From an uncultured Bacteroidales bacterium (GTDB taxonomy: Bacteria; Bacteroidota; Bacteroidia; Bacteroidales; Paludibacteraceae), in contig CAKUUM010000002.1 of the NCBI GenBank assembly GCA_934692905.1, positions 25,548 through 89,547 of the forward strand: DNA of 64,000 nucleotides, given 5' to 3'. The notes below the pieces were generated by a model. The model was not told where the DNA came from and made no database searches. It was given only the letters and a program-made list of their open reading frames with translations. The translations under genes and the position numbers were made by a program. Of the stretch, positions 51,035-59,830 are shown piece after piece (the stretch's first letter is position 1; each line of letters opens with the position of its first letter).

Positions 51035-54000
51035 ATGAAACGAATTCTGTTCCTGATAGTATGGGTGCTGACCGTGAGCGCAGCCTTTGCCCAAACCAAA
51101 ACGGTTACGGGCGTAGTGCTTGACGGTGCCCATGATAACGAGCCCATCATAGGTGCCAATGTCATGGTAAAGGGTACCACACAAGGTACCGTGACTGATT
51201 TGGATGGTCAGTTTGTACTATCCGTAGCAGAAAAAGCCACCCTCGTCGTATCATCGATAGGCTACCGTACGGAGGAAGTGCCGGTAAGCGGCAAAAGCAC
51301 CGTGCGCGTGGTGCTTCACGAAGACACGGAAGTATTGGACGAAGTGGTGGTAGTGGGTTACGGTACGATGCGCAAGGTGGACCTGACGGGTTCGGTGGGT
51401 TCGGTGACGGGTGACAAACTGAAGGAGTCCATCATCGTGAACGCCGACCAGATGCTGCAAGGACGTGTGGCAGGCGTACAGGTATCCGCCAACTCGGGTG
51501 CCCCCGGTGCCGCAGCCTCCATCCGCGTGCGCGGTGCATCGTCCATCAACGGTGACAACGAGCCACTGTATATCATTGACGGTATCCCGATGAACGGTTC
51601 GGGCACCTCCATTGCGGGCTTTGACTGGGAGGGCGGCTCCAACGGGCAAAACAAAGTAAGCCCATTGGCAGCGATTGCTCCGTCGGACATCGTGTCCATG
51701 GATGTGCTGAAAGACGCCTCCGCCTGCGCCATCTACGGTGCTGCAGGTGCCAACGGCGTAGTGATTATAACCACCAAGCGTGGTCAAGAAGGCAAAGTGA
51801 ACATCACTTATGACGGCTACGTAGGTGTTCAGACCTTCGCCAAGCAGATACCGATGATGAATCTGCGCGAGTATGCCGCCTATCAACAGGAGTTGTACTA
51901 TGGCGGCTATTCATCGAACCTGTCGGATGCCTATCGTGACCTCTCCCTATTGGGCGAAGGCACCAACTGGCAGCAAGCCATCACCCGAAACGCACTGATG
52001 CACAGTCACCAACTATCCCTAACGGGTGGCACCAAGGCTACCCAGTTTGCCGTATCGGGTGGCTATGCCAAGCAAGACGGTACGATAATCGGTTCGCAAT
52101 TCGAGCGTTTCTCACTGCGCGCGAATGTGGATCACGAGTTCAACAAACGGGTAAAGTTAGGCGGCTCTCTCAGTTACGCCCGCACCAACGAGAAGATAAT
52201 ACAGAACGACGGTGTGGACGGCGTGCTGCTGCAATCGCTGACCATGCAACCCGATATACCCGTCACCGACTTCAACGGTGACTATTCCGGTCCCTCCACC
52301 GTGGATGCCTCTACGGCGTATAACCCGGTGGCAATGGCACTGCAAAAGAACAACAACCTGACCCGTGACCGCGTGATGGGCAATGTGTACGGTCAGGTGA
52401 ACTTCTGCAAAGAAGTGAATTTCCGCACTGAATTTTCGTTAGACAACAATATAGCGCACAACCGCGGTTTCGTGCCGACCTATCAGTTCGGGTCGATAAA
52501 GAATGACATCAACAAGATATTCGAGCAGAATGACCGTTCGTTCTACTGGCTGTGGAAGAACTATTTCTCATACAACCAGACTATCCAGAAGCACACTATC
52601 GGCGCGATGGCGGGAATGGAGATGTCGCGTTCGGAATGGGAAGGTGCATCGCTGCAGAAGAAGAACCTGAGCAGTAACGATATCCAAGTGGTGACAGCAG
52701 ACGGTGATTACGTGACCAACAACGGGTGGAAGGACTACAGCACCACGATGTCGGTATTCGGCCGATTGAACTACAACTACGACAACCGCTACCTTGCCAC
52801 AGTGACCGTGCGGGGTGACGCAAGCAGCAAGTTCGGTCCCAACCACCGCTGGGGGTGCTTCCCGTCAGCCGCCGTGGCATGGCGCATATCCTCGGAGCCA
52901 TGGATGGAAGAGGCTACGGCAGTGAGCAACCTGAAACTGCGTTTCGGCTACGGACAAGTGGGCAATTCGAAGATCGACAATTACCTATACGGTTCGAAGA
53001 TGACGGCATTCATCATGCCGTTCGGTACCGCCTACCGCATGTCCAATTTCTCGAACCCCGACCTGAAATGGGAAGCCAGTGAGCAATTCAATATCGGTCT
53101 TGACCTGGCCCTGTTCCAGTCGCGCATCGACCTGAGCATGGACCTGTACAACAAGGACACCAAGGATTTGCTACTGACTCCGTCGGTGCCCGCGGTACTC
53201 GGCGGCGAGTCGTCGTGGGACGGTATCGCCACTCCGATGCAGAATATCGGCAAAGTGCGCAACCGCGGCGTGGACATATCGCTGAACACGGTGCCGGTAC
53301 AGACCAAGTATTTCGACTGGACCGCCAACATCGTGGTATCGGTAAACCGCAACCGCGTACTGGCAATGGACAGCCAGAACACGCCTATCTACGGCAAACT
53401 GGACTGGTATTCCGAGTTCCAGACAGCCACTATCATCACCGTGGGGCAACCTATGGGATGCTTCTACGGATTTGTGACCGACGGCTACTTCATGAATGCC
53501 GAGGAGATAAAGAACGGTCCCGTGCAGGTGGATAACGGGAAGGGTCAGAACCGCATAGACAAGGCTTCGGGCGTATGGGTAGGCGATATCCGCTTCAAGG
53601 ATATGGACGGTGACGGCAAGATTACCGACGCCGACCAGACCATCATCGGCGACCCGAACCCACTGTTCACTTTCGGCTGGAGCAACACATTCCGTATATG
53701 GCATTTTGACTTGGGTCTGAACATGACAGGCTCTGTTGGCGGCAAGATTCTCAACTACACCCGAGTAAAGACCGAGGGTCTGAACTCACTATGGGACAAT
53801 CAGGCGCGCTCGATAGCGGGACGCGTGCAGTACGGCTACTATGACGGCAACGCATCGAATATGGCGGCAGAGAACATCTATGTGGCCAACAATCCGACCA
53901 TGCCGCGCTGGTCGACGACCGATGTCAACCGCAACAACCGTATGTCGGACCGCTGGCTGGAGGATGCCTCCTACCTGCGAATCTCCAACCTGACACTCGC

Positions 54001-54211
54001 CTTCAACTTCCCCCGCGACCTGATAAAGAAAGCCCATATCAACGCCATCAAGTTGTATTTCAACGCCCAGAACGTGTGGACGTTTACCAAATACTCGGGC
54101 TACGACCCCGAGATAGGTTCGTATAACCAACAGGCGGGCATGCAAAACATCGACATGGGCCGTTATCCTTCGCCGCGTTCGTTTACGTTCGGTCTGAACT
54201 TAGTATTTTAA
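51035..54211 (+). CDS. SusC/RagA family TonB-linked outer-membrane transporter
   Basis: The 1058-residue protein has a signal peptide (ILFLIVWVLTVSAAFAQ), then a CarboxypepD-like domain (about 22-100, VTGVVLDGAHDNEPIIGANVMVKGTTQGTVTDLDGQF). The TonB-box region DEVVVVGYGTMRKVDLTGSV follows, then the plug (about 115-235, with LYIIDGIPMNGSG and IYGAAGANGVVIITTKRG) and the barrel ending FTFGLNLVF. It imports oligosaccharides with a SusD partner. ATG 51035 is the start that gives the signal peptide. The downstream SusD is only half-length. Confidence 0.95.
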   Translation: MKRILFLIVWVLTVSAAFAQTKTVTGVVLDGAHDNEPIIGANVMVKGTTQGTVTDLDGQFVLSVAEKATLVVSSIGYRTEEVPVSGKSTVRVVLHEDTEVLDEVVVVGYGTMRKVDLTGSVGSVTGDKLKESIIVNADQMLQGRVAGVQVSANSGAPGAAASIRVRGASSINGDNEPLYIIDGIPMNGSGTSIAGFDWEGGSNGQNKVSPLAAIAPSDIVSMDVLKDASACAIYGAAGANGVVIITTKRGQEGKVNITYDGYVGVQTFAKQIPMMNLREYAAYQQELYYGGYSSNLSDAYRDLSLLGEGTNWQQAITRNALMHSHQLSLTGGTKATQFAVSGGYAKQDGTIIGSQFERFSLRANVDHEFNKRVKLGGSLSYARTNEKIIQNDGVDGVLLQSLTMQPDIPVTDFNGDYSGPSTVDASTAYNPVAMALQKNNNLTRDRVMGNVYGQVNFCKEVNFRTEFSLDNNIAHNRGFVPTYQFGSIKNDINKIFEQNDRSFYWLWKNYFSYNQTIQKHTIGAMAGMEMSRSEWEGASLQKKNLSSNDIQVVTADGDYVTNNGWKDYSTTMSVFGRLNYNYDNRYLATVTVRGDASSKFGPNHRWGCFPSAAVAWRISSEPWMEEATAVSNLKLRFGYGQVGNSKIDNYLYGSKMTAFIMPFGTAYRMSNFSNPDLKWEASEQFNIGLDLALFQSRIDLSMDLYNKDTKDLLLTPSVPAVLGGESSWDGIATPMQNIGKVRNRGVDISLNTVPVQTKYFDWTANIVVSVNRNRVLAMDSQNTPIYGKLDWYSEFQTATIITVGQPMGCFYGFVTDGYFMNAEEIKNGPVQVDNGKGQNRIDKASGVWVGDIRFKDMDGDGKITDADQTIIGDPNPLFTFGWSNTFRIWHFDLGLNMTGSVGGKILNYTRVKTEGLNSLWDNQARSIAGRVQYGYYDGNASNMAAENIYVANNPTMPRWSTTDVNRNNRMSDRWLEDASYLRISNLTLAFNFPRDLIKKAHINAIKLYFNAQNVWTFTKYSGYDPEIGSYNQQAGMQNIDMGRYPSPRSFTFGLNLVF

Positions 54212-54231
54212 CCCTGACAGATACTACCATT

Positions 54232-56103
54232 ATGAGATATAACCATCGAAAATATGTCCGCCTGTTCGCAGCAGCCTTGCTGATGACGGGCATGGGTCTT
54301 GCCGGTTGCGATTTTCTGGACAACAAACCCCAAGACACGCTGACCACAGACAATTTCTACACCTCGGAGCGTGCCATAGAGCAGAACTGCTATTCGCTCT
54401 ACGCCGCCAAGACGTGGAGTAACTTCGCCATGTCGTTCATGTGGATGGCAGGTGACGAATTGTCGGGAGACATGTTCTACGACTATGACCAAGAGGGTCA
54501 GTTCTACTACGCTTCCTTCGGCGCCAACAACACATATCTGACGCAGGGCAGGAAGGGATTGTACCGAGTGATATCGTTTGCCAATAACATCATCAATGAC
54601 ATGCCCCCCGCCGCCCGCAAGAACCACCTTAGCGAAGACGCCATCATGCAGGGCGTGGCACAAGCGCGCTGTGTGCGTGCGGTAGCGTACTACTTCCTGA
54701 CAGAGTACTGGGGTCCCGTGACGATAGTAGAGGACAACCTGCAGATGATGAACACGCCGCTGTACCGCCACCGTCAGGAAGACGTGTACCGGTTTATCGT
54801 GAACGACCTGGAGTATGCGGCATCCACCCTGCCCTCCACCGCCAAGGTGAAAGGCATGGCCACGTGCTGGACCGCCAAGGGCATGCTCGCCAAAGTGTAT
54901 CTGACCATGGGTTCGCACCTGAGCGACGCCCACTCCGCCGAGTACTTCGCCCAAGCCAAGGCGTACGCGGAGGACGTGATAAAGAACTCGGGTCTGCAAC
55001 TGTCCACGGACTACGGCACACTATTCGACATAAGCGCCAACAACTGCGACGAATCCCTGTTCGCCATCCAGAATATGGTGGCGGGTTACTCTTACGGCAA
55101 CTCGCGCAACTCCCACTGGAGCCGTGACACATACGTGAGCGACGTAGCCTGGTGCGGAGAGCGCGGCCGGAGCGACTGCTACGAAGTGACAGGGGATTAC
55201 CCCGCCGTGGTGTCGTTCGACCTCGGGCATATAGAGACCGGCGACAGCGTGAACATCGACGGCATCCCGTTCCGGCTGATACGCGAGGCTATGACCGACC
55301 AGTACGCAAGAGGCGGAATTGTGTCCGTATCGTGGCATCCGCGTAACTTCGCGACAGGGGGCAGTTCGTGGGACACATCGTGCGACAATGTGGTTCGTGC
55401 GCTGCTGCCCGGCGGCAGCCTCCACTATCGTCTGACAGAGTCGCTGGACAGCATCGCCAACCTATTTCTATCCCTTGCTCATCCCTTGCTTATCCCTTGC
55501 TGCGAGGGTGCGGCAAGACAGGGTCTTATTCCGGTGATTTTCCGACCCTGGCACGAGCAAAACGGGACATGGTTCTGGTGGGGCGCCAGTTGCTGCACAG
55601 CGGAAGAATACAAATCGCTGTACCGCTTCACGCACGACTACCTGACGGCGCGCGTGCCCGAACAGATAGTGTGGGCATACTCGCCCAACCTGGGCATTAC
55701 CGACTCGACCTATATGCTGTACTACCCCGGCGACGCATACGTGGATATGCTGGGCGTGGACTGCTATCACTTCGGCAGCGAGACGCCCGAGGTGTACCAG
55801 CGGAACCTGTGCGGGTGCCTGGATATCCTGCAACGGGCAGGAGAGGTCACGGGCAAACCCATCGCCCTAACCGAGACGGGTCTGGAGTCGTGCCCGATAG
55901 CCGACTGGTGGACGCAGGTGCTACTCCCCGTGGTGAGCCGGTATCCGCTGAGTTACGTACTGCTCTGGCGCAACGCGTATGACCAGCCGCAGCACTACTA
56001 CGTGCCCTTCGCCGGCGATACATCGGCGGAGGACTTCCGCGCCTTCTACCGCGACAAGCACACCTACTTCCTGAAACAACTGAATGAAACCAACAAAAAA
56101 TAA
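54232..56103 (+). CDS. Chimera: N-terminal SusD half fused in frame to GH26 beta-mannanase
   Basis: Residues 1-~308 are a SusD/RagB lipoprotein: lipobox LAGCDF with Cys26, DFLDNKPQDTLTTDNFYTSE, VRAVAYYFLTEYWGPV, WTAKGMLAKVYLTMG and DESLFAIQNMVAGYSYGNSRNSHWSRD. Residues ~309-623 are GH26: GRSDCYEVTGDYPAVVSFDLGHIE, acid/base Glu442 in FRPWHEQNGTWFWWG and nucleophile Glu548 in ALTETGLES. The last ~200 residues of SusD and the first ~80 of GH26 are absent, so a deletion or misassembly near nt 55130-55170 joined two genes. An extra stretch in the GH26 part (about 413-424) is encoded by an 11-bp repeat array. Confidence 0.88.
   Translation: MRYNHRKYVRLFAAALLMTGMGLAGCDFLDNKPQDTLTTDNFYTSERAIEQNCYSLYAAKTWSNFAMSFMWMAGDELSGDMFYDYDQEGQFYYASFGANNTYLTQGRKGLYRVISFANNIINDMPPAARKNHLSEDAIMQGVAQARCVRAVAYYFLTEYWGPVTIVEDNLQMMNTPLYRHRQEDVYRFIVNDLEYAASTLPSTAKVKGMATCWTAKGMLAKVYLTMGSHLSDAHSAEYFAQAKAYAEDVIKNSGLQLSTDYGTLFDISANNCDESLFAIQNMVAGYSYGNSRNSHWSRDTYVSDVAWCGERGRSDCYEVTGDYPAVVSFDLGHIETGDSVNIDGIPFRLIREAMTDQYARGGIVSVSWHPRNFATGGSSWDTSCDNVVRALLPGGSLHYRLTESLDSIANLFLSLAHPLLIPCCEGAARQGLIPVIFRPWHEQNGTWFWWGASCCTAEEYKSLYRFTHDYLTARVPEQIVWAYSPNLGITDSTYMLYYPGDAYVDMLGVDCYHFGSETPEVYQRNLCGCLDILQRAGEVTGKPIALTETGLESCPIADWWTQVLLPVVSRYPLSYVLLWRNAYDQPQHYYVPFAGDTSAEDFRAFYRDKHTYFLKQLNETNKK
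55470..55502. repeat. 11-bp tandem repeat array, locus 5, inside GH26 coding sequence
   Basis: ATCCCTTGCTC (55470), ATCCCTTGCTT (55481) and ATCCCTTGCTG (55492) together make 33 bp, so the reading frame is kept. They encode a segment (LAHPLLIPCCEG region) that GH26 relatives lack between FLSL and LIPVIFRPWHE. The core ATCCCTTGC matches intergenic locus 4. Confidence 0.85.
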
Positions 56104-57268
56104 CCGCAATAAGTTTTTTACACAACGCAAGCAACTACTCGAAGAGCAACATGCCGCCCTTCTGAACCGTGACAATATCCCGGAACCTGCCTTGAACGGG
56201 ATTTATACGCGCTACCGCTACCCCGTGCTGACAGCCGCACACACGCCGTTGAACTGGCGATACGACTTCTCGGAGAAAGACAACCCGTACCTGCTGGAAC
56301 GCATCGGAATCAATGCCGTGCTGAACTCAGGAGCGATATATATGGACGGGAAATTCCTGCTGGTAGCCCGCGTGGAAGGGAACGACCGCAAGTCGTTCTT
56401 CGCCGTAGCCGAATCGGAGAACGGCGTGGACCACTTCCGCTTTTGGGACAGCCCGATAACCATGCCCGAAGACGTGATACCCGCCACCAACGTGTATGAC
56501 ATGCGCCTGACACAACACGAGGACGGCTGGATATACGGGACCTTCTGCGTGGAGCGGCACGACGACCGCTATCCCAATGACTTGTCGGCGGCGACCGCTA
56601 CCTGCGGCATCGCCCGCACACACGACCTGCGCACCTGATACCGCCTGCCCGACCTGCAGAGCCAGAGCCAGCAGCGCAATGTGGTGCTGCACCCCGAGTT
56701 CGTGGACGGCAAGTATGCGTTCTACACCCGCCCGCAAGACGGGTTCATAGAAGCAGGCAACGGCGGCGGCATAGGCTGGGCATTGGTGGACGATATAGAA
56801 CATGCCGTGGTGACGGAAGAGCGCATCATCGACTGCCGCTACTACCACACCATCAAAGAGGTGAAGAACGGCGAGGGTCCCCACCCCATCAAGACGCCCC
56901 AAGGCTGGCTGCACCTGGCACACGGCGTGCGCGCGTGCGCCAGCGGATTGCGCTATGTGCTGTATCTCTACATGACCGCACCGGACGAACCATGGCGGCC
57001 GATAGCACAACCCGGCGGGTACTTTATGGCACCCGTGGGGGAAGAGTATGTGGGCGATATGATGAACGTGCTCTTTACCAACGGCTGGGTGGCTGCACCC
57101 GACGGCACCGTGTATATCTACTACGCCAGTTCGGACACACGCATGCACGTGGCTACCTCGTCCATAGAACGGCTGGTGGACTACTGCATGCATACGCCGA
57201 AAGACGGGCTGAGCACAGGGGCTTCGGTGAGGACAATCAATGCATTGATAGACAAGAACAATGGTTAA
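56084..57268 (+). pseudogene. GH130 mannosylglucose phosphorylase gene with in-frame TGA
   Basis: The gene has 394 codons if read through, the normal family length. It begins with a 20-bp overlap on the chimera. GH130 features are NPYLLERIGINAVLNSGAIYMDGKFLLVARVEG, the catalytic-Asp region TNVYDMRLT, and, after the stop, QRNVVLHPEFVDGKYAFYTRPQDGFI and GGGIGWALV. TGA at 56636-56638 stands where relatives have Trp before the RLPDL motif (R-T-stop-Y-R-L-P-D-L), so TGG to TGA is likely. The intact enzyme converts 4-O-beta-mannosyl-glucose plus phosphate to mannose-1-phosphate and glucose. It overlaps the symporter start by 8 bp. Confidence 0.88.
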
Positions 57269-58652
57269 GTGGTCGGAAAAGATAGGATACGGCTTCGGCG
57301 ATATGGCGTCGTCGATGTTCTGGAAGTTGTTCGGCGCCTATCTGATGATATTCTATACGGATGTGTTCGGTCTCTCCGCCGCAGCCGTAGGCACCATGTT
57401 CCTCGTGACGCGGATATGGGACTCGATGTTCGACCCAATCGTAGGCGTGATAGCCGACCGTACGCACTCACGTTTCGGGCGTTTCCGCCCGTATCTGCTG
57501 TATCTGGCAGTGCCGTTTGCACTGGTGGGCGTGCTGACTTTCTTCACACCTGACCTGGGACAGACGGGCAAGTTGGTGTACGCTTATGCCACCTACTCGG
57601 TGATGATGATGATGATTTACTCCGCCATCAACGTGCCTTATGCGTCGCTGCTGGGCGTAATGAGCCCCGATGTGAAAGACCGCAACCAACTATCCACCTA
57701 CCGCATGACCTTTGCCTATATAGGCTCGTTTGTGGCATTGCTGCTATTCATGCCCATGGTGAATGCATTCTCGGGGCACAGCACGGAGGCGGCAGATCAA
57801 CAGCGCGGGTGGACGCTGGCAGTGGCGGTGATTGGAGCGATATGCGCAGTGCTGTTCTTAGGCTGTTTCCTGCTGACGCGCGAACGTGTGAAACCCATCA
57901 AAGAGGCACCATCTTCGCTGCGGGCAGACCTGCGCGACCTGCTGCACAACCGCCCGTGGTGGATACTATTGGGCGCGGGTGTGTCGGCATTGGTGTTCAA
58001 CTCCATCCGCGACGGAGCGACGGTGTACTACTTCAAATACTACGTGCAGGAAGGCACCTACTCAGATATCTCGCTGCTGGGCATACCGTTTGTGCTGAGC
58101 GGATTGTACCTGGCTGTGGGACAGGCATCCAATATCATCGGCGTGATACTGGCGACACCCGTATCCAACCGCATCGGCAAGAAAAAGACCTACCTCGGAG
58201 CCATGGTGATAGCCACCGTGCTGAGCGTCATCTTCTATATGTTCGAGCCCACGCAGTTGGCATGGATATTTGTGTTCCAATTCCTGATTAGCATCTGTGC
58301 AGGCAGTATCTTCCCGCTGCTGTGGAGCATGTACGCCGATTGCGCCGACTACTCCGAATTGAAGACCGGCAACAGGGCTACGGGCTTGATTTTCTCGTCG
58401 TCATCCATGTCGCAGAAGTTCGGCTGGGCAATCGGTACGGCACTGACAGGCTGGCTGCTGGCTATGTTCGGCTTCGAGGCCAACGCCGTGCAGAACGCAG
58501 AGTCGATACACGGCATACGCATGTTCCTGTCGATACTGCCCGCAGCGGGCACCCTGCTGTCGGTGGTATTCATCAGTTTCTACCTGCTGACCGAAAAGAA
58601 AATGGCGGATATTACCGTCCAACTAAACGCACAACGCAATGCAAAGGCTTAA
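57261..58652 (+). CDS. GPH-family (MelB-like) sugar:cation symporter
   Basis: The 463-residue protein has 12 predicted membrane segments. Family motifs are YGFGDMASSMFWKLFGAYLMIFYTDVFGL at the N-terminus, IWDSMFDPIVGVIADRTHSRFGRFRPYLL near residues 53-82, and YADCADYSELKTGNRATGLIFSSSSMSQKFGWAIG near 353-388. In known mannan loci this transporter moves mannobiose or related disaccharides across the inner membrane. It overlaps GH130 by 8 bp and the epimerase by 14 bp. Confidence 0.93.
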   Translation: MVKWSEKIGYGFGDMASSMFWKLFGAYLMIFYTDVFGLSAAAVGTMFLVTRIWDSMFDPIVGVIADRTHSRFGRFRPYLLYLAVPFALVGVLTFFTPDLGQTGKLVYAYATYSVMMMMIYSAINVPYASLLGVMSPDVKDRNQLSTYRMTFAYIGSFVALLLFMPMVNAFSGHSTEAADQQRGWTLAVAVIGAICAVLFLGCFLLTRERVKPIKEAPSSLRADLRDLLHNRPWWILLGAGVSALVFNSIRDGATVYYFKYYVQEGTYSDISLLGIPFVLSGLYLAVGQASNIIGVILATPVSNRIGKKKTYLGAMVIATVLSVIFYMFEPTQLAWIFVFQFLISICAGSIFPLLWSMYADCADYSELKTGNRATGLIFSSSSMSQKFGWAIGTALTGWLLAMFGFEANAVQNAESIHGIRMFLSILPAAGTLLSVVFISFYLLTEKKMADITVQLNAQRNAKA

Positions 58653-59781
58653 ACAACAACTCACCGACTGCCTGACACAGAATATCCTGCCCTATTGGCT
58701 GCGGCTGCAGGACCACGAACACGGCGGGTTCTACGGGCAAGTGACCGGACACGAGGTACTGATGCCACAAGCAGACCGCGGTGGCATACTCTATGCCCGC
58801 ATATTGTGGGCGTTCTCGGCTGCGTACCGTGTGTTGCACCGTCCCGAATATCTGGACGCCGCAACACGGGCACGCGACTATATCCTCGAGCATTTTGTAG
58901 ACCACGAATACGGCGGTACCTATTGGTCGGTGGACTATCTCGGGCGTCCCAAAGACACGAAAAAGCAGTTCTATGCCCTGGGGTTTATGATTTACGGCTT
59001 CTCGGAGTATGCCCGTGCCACAGGCGATGAAAAGTCGCTCCGTATGACAATACACCTCTTCCGTTGCATCGAACAGCACTCGCGTGACCGTGCGTACAAC
59101 GGCTACATCGAAGCCACCACGCGCGACTGGCAGCCCATAGCCGACATGCGCCTGAGCGACAAAGACGAGAATATGCAGAAATCGCAGAACACCCACCTGC
59201 ATATCTTGGAGCCGTACACCAATCTCTACCGTATCTGGAGCGACCCCGACCTGAAAGAAGCCATACACAACCTCATACAGGTGTTCGACACCATCATCCG
59301 CAACCCGCAGACCAACCATATGGACCTCTTCTTCGATGAGCAATGGCACAGCCCCCGCACCGGCGAGAGTTACGGGCACGACATCGAGGCTTCGTGGCTG
59401 TTAGACGAGGCAGCCCATATTATCGGCGAGAACCACAACGAGTTGGTGCGCAAGGTGGCACGTGCCGCCGGCGAGGGGTTGAACGCCGACGGCAGCATGC
59501 GCCACGAGGACAAAGACCCCGATATCCATTGGTGGGTGATGGCGGAAACGGTGGTGGGGTATGCCAACCTATACGAGCACTTTGGCGACACCCAGGCACG
59601 CGAACATGCCTATGCCGCATGGGAGAATATCCGCACGCACCTCATTGACTACACCCACGGCGAATGGTACTGGTCGTGCTATCCGGACGGCACACCCAAC
59701 CTCACCGATGACAAGGCGGGCTTCTGGAAATGCCCTTACCACAACAGCCGTATGTGTCTGGAAATCATACAGCGGTTCTGA
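58639..59781 (+). CDS. Cellobiose 2-epimerase (AGE family)
   Basis: The 380-residue (alpha/alpha)6-barrel enzyme has the epimerase hallmarks: DHEHGGFYGQVTG near residue 26, DHEYGGTYWSVDYLGRPKDTKKQFYALGFMIYGFSEYA near 91-128, NTHLHILEPYTNLYRIW with a catalytic His near 187, GHDIEASWLLDEAA and the final DDKAGFWKCPYHNSRMCLEI. In the mannan pathway it converts mannobiose to mannosylglucose, the substrate of GH130. It is translationally coupled to the symporter. Confidence 0.93.
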   Translation: MQRLKQQLTDCLTQNILPYWLRLQDHEHGGFYGQVTGHEVLMPQADRGGILYARILWAFSAAYRVLHRPEYLDAATRARDYILEHFVDHEYGGTYWSVDYLGRPKDTKKQFYALGFMIYGFSEYARATGDEKSLRMTIHLFRCIEQHSRDRAYNGYIEATTRDWQPIADMRLSDKDENMQKSQNTHLHILEPYTNLYRIWSDPDLKEAIHNLIQVFDTIIRNPQTNHMDLFFDEQWHSPRTGESYGHDIEASWLLDEAAHIIGENHNELVRKVARAAGEGLNADGSMRHEDKDPDIHWWVMAETVVGYANLYEHFGDTQAREHAYAAWENIRTHLIDYTHGEWYWSCYPDGTPNLTDDKAGFWKCPYHNSRMCLEIIQRF

Positions 59782-59830
59782 GTGCCGCACTTCGTATCAC
59801 TTTATCCATTCATTTAATCCCTCCTATGCC

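Noticed and set aside
50657..56638. Stop-codon recoding (TAG and TGA as sense codons)
   Set aside because: Two different stops are affected, only in one locus, while TAG and TGA end many intact genes in the window. Mutation or sequence error is simpler.
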